A DNA stretch of 64,000 bases from positions 53,933-117,932 of the forward strand of contig CAJPUR010000012.1 in NCBI GenBank assembly GCA_905381055.1, given 5' to 3'. Positions 55,114-64,000 of the stretch are shown piece by piece. The translations under genes were made by a program, and so were the position numbers. This DNA is from an uncultured Flavobacteriaceae bacterium (GTDB lineage Bacteria > Bacteroidota > Bacteroidia > Flavobacteriales > Flavobacteriaceae). The notes below the pieces were generated by a model. The model worked only from the letters and a program-made list of their open reading frames with translations, did no database searches and had not been told where the DNA came from. Position 1 is the first letter of the stretch. The number at the start of each line of letters is the position of its first letter.

Positions 55114-55905
55114 TTGAAAGATTTAGATTTTCTTGAAATCACTTTTATTGATATTATAGATATCATATTAGTAACTGTACTTTTGTTTTATTTGTATAAA
55201 CTTCTAAGAGGTACTGTTGCAATTAATATTTTTATTGGAATTGTTATAATATATTTAATATGGAAATTTACTGATGTTCTTAATATGAACGTTTTAAGTA
55301 ATCTTTTAGGGAAATTTATAAGTGTAGGGTTTTTTGCTTTAATAGTTGTTTTCCAACAGGAAATTAGAAAATTTTTACTATTGTTAGGTTCCACAAATTT
55401 CGCCACAAAAAAAAATATATTAAAATATTTTAAGTTTTTAAATAATAATAATAATGAAATAATTTCTCTTGATATTAAGACATTAATTAATTCTTGTGAA
55501 AAAATGTCTTCTGAAAAAACAGGAGCTATAATTGTGATTGAAAGAGAAAATAATTTAGAGTTTATTAAAAATACTGGTGATAAAACTAAAATTCACCTAA
55601 CATCCCAAATTTTAGAAACCATTTTCTTTAAAAACAGTCCATTACACGATGGAGCATTGATAATTAAAGATAACATTATAATTGCAACAAGAATTGTTTT
55701 ACCTGTTTCTGAATCAGATTCAATTCCAAAAAACTTTGGTTTAAGACATAAAGCTGGGATCGGATTATCTGAGAAAACTGATTCTATTGTATTAGTTATA
55801 TCCGAACAAACTGGAAAAGTCAGTTATATCAAAGATGGAGAATTTGAAAATTTCACATCATTTAAAAAACTAAGTAATCAAATCAAGAAAGACTTATCTC
55901 TTTAA
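55114..55905 (+). CDS. cdaA: Diadenylate cyclase CdaA
   Basis: CdaA makes cyclic di-AMP, a second messenger for potassium and wall homeostasis. Three N-terminal membrane helices (residues about 10-85) are followed by the DisA_N catalytic domain. The DGA motif is at 179-181 (SPLHDGALII). The RHR motif reads R211-H-K (GLRHKAGIGLSE), a conservative change at the third residue. The start is TTG at 55114, 27 bases after folP. Its 3' end overlaps the convergent exporter gene by 23 bases. Confidence 0.92.
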   Translation: MKDLDFLEITFIDIIDIILVTVLLFYLYKLLRGTVAINIFIGIVIIYLIWKFTDVLNMNVLSNLLGKFISVGFFALIVVFQQEIRKFLLLLGSTNFATKKNILKYFKFLNNNNNEIISLDIKTLINSCEKMSSEKTGAIIVIERENNLEFIKNTGDKTKIHLTSQILETIFFKNSPLHDGALIIKDNIIIATRIVLPVSESDSIPKNFGLRHKAGIGLSEKTDSIVLVISEQTGKVSYIKDGEFENFTSFKKLSNQIKKDLSL

Positions 55906-57667
55906 TTCTTTTATTTTCAATAAATTGAGTTGTAAATAAATTATAATAAAATCCTGATTTGTTTTTTATTAATTGTTTGTGACTACCTACTTCAATAATT
56001 TTCCCCTCATCTAAAACTATTATTTTATCAGCATTTCTAATTGTAGATAATCTGTGTGCAATTATGATAGATGTTTTACCATCAGTTATTTTAGTTATTG
56101 CTCTTTGTATTAGTTCTTCCGAATTTGCATCAATTGATGAGGTCGCTTCATCCAAAATCAAAATCGACGGATTTGTTACATATGCTCTCAAAAAGGCAAT
56201 TAATTGCCTCTGACCACTTGACAACATAACTCCACGTTCTTTAACATTATAATCATAATTATTAGGTAATGAATTAATAAATTCATGTACACCAATTTCC
56301 TTTGCAGCATTGATTATTTGTTTTCTAGAAATACTTGAATCAAACAAAGAAATATTATTATGAATAGTATCAGCAAATAGAAATACATCTTGAAGAACTA
56401 CAGATATATTTCTTCTCAAACTTTGCAATTTATATTTTTTAATAGATATATCATCAATTAATATATCACCCTTTTTGAATTCATAAAATCGAGATATCAA
56501 ATTAACAATAGTTGATTTGCCTGCGCCAGTTGAACCTACAATTGCAACTTTTTCTCCTGGTTTAGCTAAAAAATTTATCCCTTTCAAAACCACTTCTTTT
56601 TCAACGTATGAAAAAAATAAATTTTTTATTTCAATTGAACCCCTGATGTTTAACTTTTCAATTTTACCATTTTTAATATTTTTATTTTCTTTTTCAATAA
56701 TATTAAAAACCCTATTGGCAGCAACCATACCCATTTGTAAAGTATTAAATTTATCTGCAATCTGTCTTAATGGCTGAAATAACATCTGAGACATTCTAAT
56801 AAAAAGAAAAATTGTTCCAATTGAAATAGCACCTGACAATGACGCTTCTAATCCACCATACCATACTAATAGCCCAATAGTTACAGAGGTTGAAATTTCA
56901 GCAACTGGAAAAAAAATAGAATTATACCAAACAGTTTTCAACCATGCCTTTTTGTGCTTGTTATTAATTTCGTAAAAAATTTTGTAATCAATATTTTCTC
57001 TACCAAATAATTTAACGATTTTAATTCCATTTATTCTCTCTTGAACGAAAGAATTTAAATTAGCTACTTGAGCTCTTACATCTTCAAAAGCTTTTTTCAT
57101 TGATTTTTGAAAAATTTTTGTTGCATAAATTATTATTGGTAAAATAGAGAAAACAATTAACGATAACTTCCAATTTAATGCTAACATTATGACAACAACA
57201 AGTCCCATTTTTAAAAAATCAGCAACAATCATAAAAAGTCCCTGACTAAAAATACTTGCTATTACTTCAATATCAGTGACAGACCTTGTAACTAGCCTAC
57301 CAACAGGTGTATTGTCAAAATAAGACATTTTGAAGTTTACTATTTTTTTAAATAATACAACCCTTATGTCCTTAATTATCTTTTGTCCAAACCAATTAGC
57401 ATAATAAATGAATATAAATTGAAAAATTACTTCAAAAATTAAAATAAGAAACATTAATAAAATTATAAATCTAAATCCATCATAATTTTTTGGAACAATA
57501 TAATCATCAATTACCAACTTCAAAAGATAAGGGCTAATAGTAGAAAAAATTGAAAGTGAGATTGCAGAAAAAATCAATAAATAATAAATAAATTTATAAG
57601 GTTTAGAAAATATCATTACTTTTCTAAACAACTTTAAGTCAAAAATTTTATTATTTGATTTACTCAT
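55883..57667 (-). CDS. MsbA-like ABC exporter (permease-ATPase fusion)
   Basis: This is a half-size ABC exporter with six membrane helices, then an ATPase domain. Walker A is VGSTGAGKSTIVNLI, the signature is LSSGQRQLIAF, Walker B is ILILDEATSSID, and the switch His follows (IIIAHRLSTIRNADK). The family includes lipid A flippases and drug exporters; the role here is unknown. I choose the ATG at 57667 (MSKSNNKIF), which gives 594 residues and an eight-base overlap with truA. Further upstream ATGs lie within truA. Confidence 0.92.
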   Translation of the reverse strand: MSKSNNKIFDLKLFRKVMIFSKPYKFIYYLLIFSAISLSIFSTISPYLLKLVIDDYIVPKNYDGFRFIILLMFLILIFEVIFQFIFIYYANWFGQKIIKDIRVVLFKKIVNFKMSYFDNTPVGRLVTRSVTDIEVIASIFSQGLFMIVADFLKMGLVVVIMLALNWKLSLIVFSILPIIIYATKIFQKSMKKAFEDVRAQVANLNSFVQERINGIKIVKLFGRENIDYKIFYEINNKHKKAWLKTVWYNSIFFPVAEISTSVTIGLLVWYGGLEASLSGAISIGTIFLFIRMSQMLFQPLRQIADKFNTLQMGMVAANRVFNIIEKENKNIKNGKIEKLNIRGSIEIKNLFFSYVEKEVVLKGINFLAKPGEKVAIVGSTGAGKSTIVNLISRFYEFKKGDILIDDISIKKYKLQSLRRNISVVLQDVFLFADTIHNNISLFDSSISRKQIINAAKEIGVHEFINSLPNNYDYNVKERGVMLSSGQRQLIAFLRAYVTNPSILILDEATSSIDANSEELIQRAITKITDGKTSIIIAHRLSTIRNADKIIVLDEGKIIEVGSHKQLIKNKSGFYYNLFTTQFIENKRIKEISLS

Positions 57668-58412
57668 TAATATAAATTTTTTTTTCATATTTAATTTCAC
57701 AAAGAAATAATCCATGAGCTGGAACTGAATAACCTGCATTACTTCTATTTCTACTTTTAATTATTTCAGAAAACTCATCCAAATTGATTTTTTTTAATCC
57801 AACTTTCAAAATTGTTCCTACAACTGCTCTTACCATGTTTCTTAAAAATCTATTTGATTTAATTTTAAAAACAATCTCATCATTAATATGGTTCCATTCT
57901 GCTTTTGTTATTTTACATTCAAAAGTTTTAACATCGGTATTAGTCCTTGAAAATGCTTTAAAATTTTTAAAACTCATAAGGATTTTTGATGCCTCATTCA
58001 TTAATTCTAAATTCAAATTCTCTCTAAAATAATATGCTAAACCTTGCTTAAAAGGATTTTTAAATGGAGTAATATGATATTGATAAACCCTTGAAATTGC
58101 ATCAAACCTTGCATGTGCATCATCTTTAACTTTTTGAAGTTTAAAGAAATAAATATCTCCATTTAGGAATTGGTTTAGATTAAACAATAATTTGTTTTCC
58201 ATATCATTTGAAATTTCAGCATCAAAGTGAGCAACCATTAATTTAGCATGGACTCCTTTATCAGTTCTTCCAGCTCCAATAATTTTTGTTTCTTGTTTAA
58301 TTATTTTACTTAAAGCATATTCTATTTCTTGTTGAACTGAAACTGCATTTAATTGAATTTGCCATCCATGAAAATTTAAACCATTGTAAGAAAAAGATAA
58401 AAAATATCTCAA
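57660..58412 (-). CDS. truA: tRNA pseudouridine synthase TruA
   Basis: TruA forms pseudouridines 38-40 in tRNA anticodon arms. The 250-residue protein starts RYFLSFSYNGLNFHGWQIQ, contains the catalytic aspartate in GAGRTDKGVHAKLMVAHF, and ends with the RNRSNAGYSVPAHGLFL stretch. The start is TTG at 58412. It overlaps the downstream exporter gene by eight bases. Confidence 0.95.
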   Translation of the reverse strand: MRYFLSFSYNGLNFHGWQIQLNAVSVQQEIEYALSKIIKQETKIIGAGRTDKGVHAKLMVAHFDAEISNDMENKLLFNLNQFLNGDIYFFKLQKVKDDAHARFDAISRVYQYHITPFKNPFKQGLAYYFRENLNLELMNEASKILMSFKNFKAFSRTNTDVKTFECKITKAEWNHINDEIVFKIKSNRFLRNMVRAVVGTILKVGLKKINLDEFSEIIKSRNRSNAGYSVPAHGLFLCEIKYEKKIYINE

Positions 58413-58473
58413 TGCTTTTTTTCGTAAATATAATGAGAATTAAAAACCAAAATATAATTTTTAAATTTAAATA

Positions 58474-58968
58474 ATGAAAAAAATTCTTGTTCTTTCAGAC
58501 ACTCATGGATATATAGATGACAGAATATTGCATTATGCAAAAAATTCTGATGAGGTTTGGCATGCTGGTGACATTGGTAATTTTTCAGTAATAAACCAAC
58601 TTTCTTCAATTTCAAAAATTAAAGCTGTATATGGAAATATTGATGATCAGAATATTAGAGGAATTTATCCTGAAAAAAATATTTTTATTTGCGAGGGATT
58701 AAAAGTTTATATTACTCATATTGGGGGTTACCCAGGATCATATAATAAAAAAATAAAAAATGAATTAATAGATCTGAATCCTGACATTTTTATATGTGGA
58801 CATTCCCATATTTTAAAAATAATAAATGACAAAAAAAATAATATTTTACATTTAAATCCAGGTGCAGCAGGAAATATTGGCTTTCATTCATTAAGAACTA
58901 TGATAAGATTTGAAATAAGTAAGACTAAAATCAATAATCTTGAAGTGATTCAGTTAGGTAAAAGATGA
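58474..58968 (+). CDS. YfcE/MJ0936-family metallophosphoesterase
   Basis: This 164-residue phosphoesterase has the dinuclear metal site: LVLSDTHGY, WHAGDIG, VYGNIDDQNI, THIGG and CGHSHILK. The family hydrolyses phosphodiesters in vitro; the natural substrate is unknown. It is divergent from truA and converges with the DUF4293 gene, with one base between stops. This neighbourhood with DUF4293 and rho is usual in flavobacteria. Confidence 0.9.
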   Translation: MKKILVLSDTHGYIDDRILHYAKNSDEVWHAGDIGNFSVINQLSSISKIKAVYGNIDDQNIRGIYPEKNIFICEGLKVYITHIGGYPGSYNKKIKNELIDLNPDIFICGHSHILKIINDKKNNILHLNPGAAGNIGFHSLRTMIRFEISKTKINNLEVIQLGKR

Positions 58969-58969
58969 A

Positions 58970-59368
58970 TTATCTTATTCTATCTATGGAATTTATTAAA
59001 TCAATATCCTTTTTAAGATACTTTAAGCTGAGTAAAAGAAACACGATACCAAATATTATTGATAAAAGAGAGTAATTATTATATAAGAGTAATTTAAAAT
59101 GAATAAGGTTATAAATTGAAAATATTAATAATAAAAGCTGACAAGCAAAAAGTATCTTTAAAAAAAATAATTGTCTAGTTCTATTTTTAAACATAAATAA
59201 AGTAGCGAATCCAAAAATTACTCCAAAAATCATAAAGAAACTATAAAAATCTACTTTAAATGAACTAAAATTGAGTATAAAAAATTGTTTTTCAGGAAGA
59301 TAAGTATATCCAAAGAAAGAAGAAACAACAAACATAAATATGAATACAGACTGTAATCTTTGAAACAT
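58970..59368 (-). CDS. DUF4293 family four-helix membrane protein
   Basis: This 132-residue protein starts MFQRLQSVFIFMFVVSSFFG and has four hydrophobic helices, a pattern of the DUF4293 family. It lies divergently upstream of rho, its typical partner in Bacteroidota. The function is unknown. The 143-base gap to rho holds no other gene. Confidence 0.85.
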   Translation of the reverse strand: MFQRLQSVFIFMFVVSSFFGYTYLPEKQFFILNFSSFKVDFYSFFMIFGVIFGFATLFMFKNRTRQLFFLKILFACQLLLLIFSIYNLIHFKLLLYNNYSLLSIIFGIVFLLLSLKYLKKDIDLINSIDRIR

Positions 59369-59511
59369 TTTTTAAAAAATTAATTAAAAATAAGAATTTT
59401 AAGTGCTGTAAATTAAAAAAATTTGTAATATTGTTAACCGTTACGAAAAAACTGTTTCTCCCAGTTTTATAATTACACAATTTTTCAATTAAAAATAACA
59501 ATCACTCCAAA

Positions 59512-61116
59512 ATGCTAAACATATCAGATTTAAAAATAAAAAAGTTACCTGAGTTACAGGAAATGGGTAAAAAAATTGGCGTTAAAAAAATGTCTACAAA
59601 GAAAACTGATTTAATCTATCAGATTATTGATCATGTTTCAGCCAACCCAAATTCATTAGTAGAAAAATCAAATGATAACGTTGAAAAAAATAAAGATGAA
59701 ATTCAACAAAAAAGTCATGTTGAATTTAATAAAAAAAATAGGCCTCAGCAAGGTGCCAAACCAAAACAAAAAACTAAGCCAGAGCAAAATATTAAGCCAG
59801 AGCAAAACAATAAGCCTGAGGGAAGTCATAAACCTGAGCAAATTACTAAGCCTGAGGAAAATCCTAGACCTGAGCAAAAAAATGATCAGAAAACAAATTT
59901 TAATAATTCAAAACCTTACTCAAATAAAAAGCCAGTTAATAAAAATGATATAAATCATAATAAAGACAAAAGAAATAGATATCGTGAGCCTGATTATGAA
60001 TTTCAAGGTATTATTGAATCCGAAGGAGTTTTAGACATTATGTCCGAGGGATACGGTTTTTTAAGGTCATCTGACTATAATTATCTTTCTTCTCCTGATG
60101 ATGTTTACGTTTCACAGTCACAAATTCGACTTTTTGGTTTGAAAACCGGAGATACTGTCCTTGGAACAGTTAGACCTCCAAAAGAAGGAGAAAAATATTT
60201 TCCACTCATTAAGGTTAGCAAGATAAATGGACTTGATCCAAGTGTGGTAAGAGATCGTGTGGCTTTTGAACACTTAACTCCCCTTTTCCCAGAAGAGAAA
60301 TTTAATTTGGCAGAAAAACAAAATACAATTTCCACAAGAATAATGGATTTATTCTCACCAATTGGAAAAGGACAAAGAGGAATGATTGTTTCTCAACCTA
60401 AGACTGGAAAGACAATGCTATTAAAAGATATTGCAAATGCAATTGCAGCTAACCATCCAGAAGTTTATCAAATTATTTTACTTATTGACGAAAGACCTGA
60501 AGAGGTTACCGATATGCAAAGAAATGTAAAAGGTGAAGTTGTTGCCTCTACATTTGATGAACCTGCTGATAGACATGTTAAAATTGCAAATATTGTTTTA
60601 GAAAAAGCTAAAAGATTAGTTGAGTGTGGTCATGATGTTGTAATTCTACTTGATTCAATAACTAGGTTAGCTAGAGCTTATAATACTGTGCAACCAGCAT
60701 CTGGAAAAATTTTAAGTGGTGGAGTTGATGCAAATGCACTTCATAAACCTAAAAGATTTTTTGGGGCTGCCAGAAATATTGAGGGCGGGGGATCATTATC
60801 TATAATTGCTACAGCTCTAACTGAAACTGGTTCTAAGATGGATGAAGTTATTTTTGAGGAATTTAAAGGTACTGGAAATATGGAATTACAGTTAGATAGA
60901 AAAATTTCCAATAGAAGAATTTTTCCTGCAATTGACCTTATTTCATCGAGTACAAGAAGAGATGATATCCTACTTGACGAGCAAACCGTTCAAAGAATGT
61001 GGATAATGCGAAAGTATCTAGCAGATATGAATCCTGTAGAGGCAATGGAGTTTATAAATGATAGGTTTAAAAAAACAAAAAATAACGAAGAGTTTTTAAT
61101 CTCAATGAATGGATAA
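59512..61116 (+). CDS. rho: Transcription termination factor Rho with repeat-rich N-terminal insert
   Basis: Rho is the hexameric RNA helicase that terminates transcription. Residues 1-45 form the N-terminal helical domain ([20 protein letters not shown]). Residues about 79-122 are a low-complexity insert built from KPEQ-type units ([20 protein letters not shown]). The RNA-binding cold-shock-like domain follows ([20 protein letters not shown]). The ATPase has Walker [13 protein letters not shown] and Walker [19 protein letters not shown]. The ending [20 protein letters not shown] is typical. 534 residues is longer than E. coli Rho because of the insert. Confidence 0.97.
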   Translation: MLNISDLKIKKLPELQEMGKKIGVKKMSTKKTDLIYQIIDHVSANPNSLVEKSNDNVEKNKDEIQQKSHVEFNKKNRPQQGAKPKQKTKPEQNIKPEQNNKPEGSHKPEQITKPEENPRPEQKNDQKTNFNNSKPYSNKKPVNKNDINHNKDKRNRYREPDYEFQGIIESEGVLDIMSEGYGFLRSSDYNYLSSPDDVYVSQSQIRLFGLKTGDTVLGTVRPPKEGEKYFPLIKVSKINGLDPSVVRDRVAFEHLTPLFPEEKFNLAEKQNTISTRIMDLFSPIGKGQRGMIVSQPKTGKTMLLKDIANAIAANHPEVYQIILLIDERPEEVTDMQRNVKGEVVASTFDEPADRHVKIANIVLEKAKRLVECGHDVVILLDSITRLARAYNTVQPASGKILSGGVDANALHKPKRFFGAARNIEGGGSLSIIATALTETGSKMDEVIFEEFKGTGNMELQLDRKISNRRIFPAIDLISSSTRRDDILLDEQTVQRMWIMRKYLADMNPVEAMEFINDRFKKTKNNEEFLISMNG

Positions 61117-61119
61117 GAT

Positions 61120-61371
61120 TTAAAGTCCGTTTACCAACTTCGTTAATTTAGATTTTAAGTTTGAAGCCTTGTTCGAATGAATAATATTTTTTTTTGACAA
61201 CTTATCTAGCATTCCAATAACAGATGGTAAAAGAGCTTTAGCCTTTTTTTTATCTTTCAACTCTCTAAGTTTTTTAACAGCATTTCTAGTTGTCTTATGC
61301 TGAAAACGATTCCTTAGCCTTTTACTTTCATTTGAACGAATTCTTTTAATTGCAGATTTATGATTAGCCAT
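61120..61371 (-). CDS. rpsT: 30S ribosomal protein S20
   Basis: This 83-residue basic protein starts [20 protein letters not shown] and has [18 protein letters not shown] and a C-terminal [19 protein letters not shown], the S20 pattern. It converges with rho; the stops are three bases apart. The 170-base region upstream contains no gene; no clear promoter was found there. Confidence 0.97.
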   Translation of the reverse strand: MANHKSAIKRIRSNESKRLRNRFQHKTTRNAVKKLRELKDKKKAKALLPSVIGMLDKLSKKNIIHSNKASNLKSKLTKLVNGL

Positions 61372-61541
61372 TTAATTTATTTATTTCTTTTCAGAATAGT
61401 TCGCGAAATTAATTTAAAAAAATGAAAAAAATAAATTTATTGTTAGAAAATAAATATATTTTTAAATTATTGTCAAAATTTTAATTCTTTTTTAATTTCA
61501 ACATTAACTAATAGTAAATAATCCATATTATTGAAAAAAAA

Positions 61542-62012
61542 ATGTTTAAAAACAAATATAAAGTCTTATGGGCAGATCTAGATGCCAATTGGCATCTAGC
61601 TAATTTTTCATACTTAAAATATTCCACTGATGCAAGAATGTCCTTTTTTGATTCAATTGGATTAACTAAAGAAAATCTTTTAAAAAAAGCACTTGGTCCA
61701 GTTGTTTTTTATGAGCACATATATTATTACAAAGAAATCTTATTAGGAGATGAATTCTATGTTTCAGTTGAAATTGATGGCTATAGTGAAGATAAAAGAT
61801 TCGGTAAATTAATTCAAAATTTTTACAAAGGAAAAATCAATATGGCTAGAATTGAAATTTTATTTGCTCTAATGGATGTAAAAGAAAGAAAACTTTCTAA
61901 ATTCCCTGATGATCAATTTGAAAAAATCAAAGAATATCCAAAAACTAAATCATTTAAGATAATTACTAAAAATGACACGAGAATAGAGGGGAAACTACCT
62001 GAAAACCTTTAA
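61542..62012 (+). CDS. FadM-like acyl-CoA thioesterase
   Basis: This 156-residue protein begins KYKVLWADLDANWHLANFSY, the hot-dog-fold thioesterase motif with aspartate as in the FadM/YbgC group. GLTKENLLKKALGPVVFYEH and YYKEILLGDEFYVSVEI follow. It probably hydrolyses acyl-CoA. It converges with the sterol desaturase-family gene, overlapping by four bases. Confidence 0.82.
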   Translation: MFKNKYKVLWADLDANWHLANFSYLKYSTDARMSFFDSIGLTKENLLKKALGPVVFYEHIYYYKEILLGDEFYVSVEIDGYSEDKRFGKLIQNFYKGKINMARIEILFALMDVKERKLSKFPDDQFEKIKEYPKTKSFKIITKNDTRIEGKLPENL

Positions 62013-62854
62013 AGTTTAATTTTATCTGGTTCTACTGTTGGCCTTTGGTATGGTTCAAAGGGTTGTTTTAATAGTTCTCCTATTTTACTATTTCTTTCTT
62101 CATTTGGAAATACATCTACACCGTATTTAATCTTTTCTCTGGAAAAGTCCATATATGTTCCTAAAATACGATCCCAAATTGAAAAAATATTACCATAATT
62201 TGCATCAGTATAAGGAAGTCTGTAATGATGATGAATTTTGTGCATATCCGGAGAGACAAAAACATAACTGATTATTTTGTCGACTCTTTTTGGAAGTTTA
62301 ATATTAGCATGATTAAATTGACTAAAGATCAATGATAAGGATTGATATAACATAACATATCCTATTGGAGCTCCAACTACAACAACTCCAAAAAGAGTGA
62401 ATGTAAATCTTATAATACTTTCTAAAGGGTGATGCCTGTTTGCAGTTGTTGTATCAACATTATGATCAGAATGATGAACTAAATGAATCATCCATAATGG
62501 TTTAACTCTGTGTTCAACATAATGAGCTAAATAAGCACCAAAAAAATCTAATAAAAGAATTCCAATTGTTATTTTAAATACCAGTGGATAATTTGCGAAA
62601 AAATAAAGAATTCCAAAATTTCTTTCAACCACCAAATCAGAGGTACTTACTAATAAAAATGCAAGAAAAAAATTAATGATTATGGTTGTAAGTGTAAAAA
62701 AAAGATTAGGAATTGCATGTTTCCACTTTTGATAGTTTAAATTAAATAGTGGAATTGCCCCCTCAATAAACCAAAAGAATGAAATACCACCTACAAGAAG
62801 TATACTTCTGTGAAGACTTGAAATATTTTCAAAATAGTTAATTATAATTTCCAA
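62009..62854 (-). CDS. Sterol desaturase/fatty acid hydroxylase family protein
   Basis: This 281-residue membrane enzyme carries the eight-histidine motif set of di-iron hydroxylases: HYVEH, HLVHHSDHNVDTTTANRHHP and HKIHHHYRLPYTD. About four to five hydrophobic helices surround them. The substrate is a lipid, perhaps a fatty acid or sterol-like molecule; it cannot be specified. A TAAATTTG element is upstream at 62875-62882 on its strand. Confidence 0.88.
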   Translation of the reverse strand: MEIIINYFENISSLHRSILLVGGISFFWFIEGAIPLFNLNYQKWKHAIPNLFFTLTTIIINFFLAFLLVSTSDLVVERNFGILYFFANYPLVFKITIGILLLDFFGAYLAHYVEHRVKPLWMIHLVHHSDHNVDTTTANRHHPLESIIRFTFTLFGVVVVGAPIGYVMLYQSLSLIFSQFNHANIKLPKRVDKIISYVFVSPDMHKIHHHYRLPYTDANYGNIFSIWDRILGTYMDFSREKIKYGVDVFPNEERNSKIGELLKQPFEPYQRPTVEPDKIKL

Positions 62855-62885
62855 GGAACTTAATTTATTAAAAACAAATTTAATT

Positions 62886-62925
62886 AAAAATATATAACCA
62901 CACTTCTAATAATTACTGAGTGCTT
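62886..62925 (-). pseudogene. Relic of a T9SS type B sorting-domain 3' end
   Basis: These 40 bases match the last codons of the sorting-domain gene at 63851-63890 with only five mismatches. Read on the minus strand they give STQ-stop-LLEVWLYIFN-stop, against STQKLLEGWLYIFR-stop in the intact gene. The internal stop and lack of upstream sequence show a remnant, located 18 bases after the PorP/SprF stop. Confidence 0.65.
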
Positions 62926-62942
62926 TATTGAAAATTATTTTT

Positions 62943-63818
62943 TTAAAATTTGAATTTTATAAAAAATTCACTCCCACTTCTTGCTATTGCAGGATTTTCT
63001 TCAGGTGATGGATAGTCATATGCATACGCAATTGTAAAACCAAATTTTGTTTTTAAAATAAGAATTAAATTAATAAAACCTGTAGACTTATAACCTGAGC
63101 CAATTTCAATTGTGTTTTTAAAATCCAAAGTGGTACCATAATGAATTTGATTTTCGCCCTCAGGAATTATTCGTGCACTAACAAATGGATTTAACTTTGT
63201 TTCAAATAAACCCCCTAAATTAAGTGATGTCCCTGTTAAAAAATATGTATTGGGTCTTTCAGAACTAATAGTAGAGTCATCGTCTACAAAGTTTTCTGGA
63301 TTCAACATGTTGGGTATTGAAACTGAAAAATAAAATTTTTTAGTTTTATATAAAGCACCTAAGCCAAATAAAGGGTAAGTAACATCATTATCTACTGATA
63401 TTGCTGGATTTGATACGTTTGTTATTCTAGGTAATCCATCCAAATCTGTCTTTTTTGAACTTGCCCCAGCTTTAACTCCTAAAAAAAGATTACCACCTTC
63501 ATTAAGATTTAATCTATAACTGGCATCAATTGAATATTGAGTTCTAGTATCAATAAATACCTTATTTGAAATAACTGATGCCCCAAAAGAAAGATTTTTC
63601 TTTGGATTACCGCTATAATAAAAATAATTAGTTTTTGGTGATTGAGATATTCCTTTCCAAGCTGATCTTGATGTAAAAGAAACTTCACGACCTTCACTTC
63701 CAACATATGCTGGATTAAATGCATTCATATTAAAACGATCCATTATCATGTTTTCTTGAACTTGAGAAAAAAGATTAATGGAAATAAACAATAAAAAAAA
63801 TAAAATAAAATTCTTCAT
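62943..63818 (-). CDS. PorP/SprF family T9SS outer-membrane protein
   Basis: This 291-residue protein has a signal peptide (FILFFLLFISINLFSQ) and begins VQENMIMDRFNMNAFNPAYV, the PorP/SprF opening. Repeating barrel strands follow (LSFGASVISNKVFIDTRTQY, IGSGYKSTGFINLILILKTK). PorP/SprF-like proteins work with the type IX secretion system and usually sit next to genes for large type B cargo adhesins. That is the case here: the upstream neighbour ends in a type B sorting domain. Confidence 0.92.
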   Translation of the reverse strand: MKNFILFFLLFISINLFSQVQENMIMDRFNMNAFNPAYVGSEGREVSFTSRSAWKGISQSPKTNYFYYSGNPKKNLSFGASVISNKVFIDTRTQYSIDASYRLNLNEGGNLFLGVKAGASSKKTDLDGLPRITNVSNPAISVDNDVTYPLFGLGALYKTKKFYFSVSIPNMLNPENFVDDDSTISSERPNTYFLTGTSLNLGGLFETKLNPFVSARIIPEGENQIHYGTTLDFKNTIEIGSGYKSTGFINLILILKTKFGFTIAYAYDYPSPEENPAIARSGSEFFIKFKF

Positions 63819-63844
63819 TAACTAAAAATATAAATATAAATGAA

Positions 63845-64000
63845 TTATCTAAAAATATATAACCAACCTTCTAACAATTTCTGTGTGCTTCCTAGAATAA
63901 TTCTATAAAAATAAGGACCTGTTGGTAGCGGTGTTCCTGTTCTTATATTATTCCCTGCCCAATCATTTTGATAATCTATCGACTCATAGATCAAACTACC
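63845..64000 (-). CDS. T9SS type B sorting-domain (gliding-motility C-terminal domain) protein, C-terminal end only
   Basis: The last 51 residues of a gene cut by the window edge are visible. The sequence GSLIYESIDYQNDWAGNNIR, TGTPLPTGPYFYRIILG, then LLEGWLYIFR-stop matches the type B (CHU_C) sorting signal of proteins exported by the type IX system. The cargo part lies outside the window. It is followed by the PorP/SprF gene after 26 bases, and such pairs are usually cotranscribed. Confidence 0.85.
   Translation of the reverse strand, partial: GSLIYESIDYQNDWAGNNIRTGTPLPTGPYFYRIILGSTQKLLEGWLYIFR

Noticed and set aside
59743..59878. Short DNA repeats that could suggest a CRISPR or tandem repeat array
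   Set aside because: They are imperfect and encode the KPEQ stretch in frame inside rho, so they are coding repeats.

Overview
The window reads as chromosomal DNA of a marine-type member of the Flavobacteriales (Bacteroidota). It is very AT-rich, genes are packed with short gaps or overlaps, and Shine-Dalgarno-like sites are hardly visible. Several genes are typical of this group: PorP/SprF and a type B sorting domain of the type IX secretion system (T9SS), DUF6913, DUF6095, DUF4293 and DUF1599 proteins, a split transketolase, bacillithiol deacetylase BshB1, and promoters of the Bacteroidota form TTG-N19-TAnnTTTG. No phage, insertion sequence, integrase or CRISPR array is visible.

Layout. 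1-6.3 kb: bamD (cut by the left edge), dapA, a DUF6913 gene, ligA, prmC, ribD and a YbgC-like thioesterase. 6.5-13.7 kb: dnaA, an RsmI-like methylase, mltG, a GNAT gene, dapF, a Deg-family protease, trmD, rplS. 13.7-19.2 kb: icd, murQ, a DUF6095 gene, then thrS-infC-rpmI-rplT. 19.2-25 kb (minus strand): dnaB, accA, an EamA transporter, an LptF/LptG permease, tgt. 25-30 kb: both transketolase halves, an outer-membrane barrel, an FKBP lipoprotein, an S4 protein, a phosphoribosyltransferase, aroK, tRNA-Lys. 30-43 kb is the most accessory part. It has two carotenoid blocks (crtI/crtA-like on the minus strand; carH-like, crtB, crtZ on the plus strand) around two sulfatases, a pirin, inositol dehydrogenase, a sodium/solute symporter and myo-inositol oxygenase, with tRNA-Leu at the right end. 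43-54 kb: two parvulin-type chaperones, guaB, a DUF3050 protein, an M28 peptidase, tRNA-His, bshB1, a glutathione peroxidase, clpS, prmA, tpiA, an orphan permease and a DUF1599 gene. 54-64 kb: folP, cdaA, an MsbA-like exporter, truA, a phosphoesterase, a DUF4293 gene, rho, rpsT, a thioesterase, a sterol-desaturase-family enzyme, and a PorP/SprF gene next to a T9SS type B protein cut by the right edge.

How the parts fit. Much of the window is housekeeping: replication, translation, lysine/peptidoglycan precursors and envelope biogenesis. The accessory part suggests a surface-water lifestyle: carotenoid pigments probably under a light-sensing B12-dependent CarH-type repressor, sulfatases for algal sulfated compounds, and a compact inositol uptake and oxidation locus. 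The best leads are the inositol/sulfatase locus, genes that appear to start at AUU or AUA (including infC), a Tgt that has lost its zinc-binding cysteines, and a relic of a T9SS sorting domain beside porP. No gap longer than 300 bases lacks a gene.
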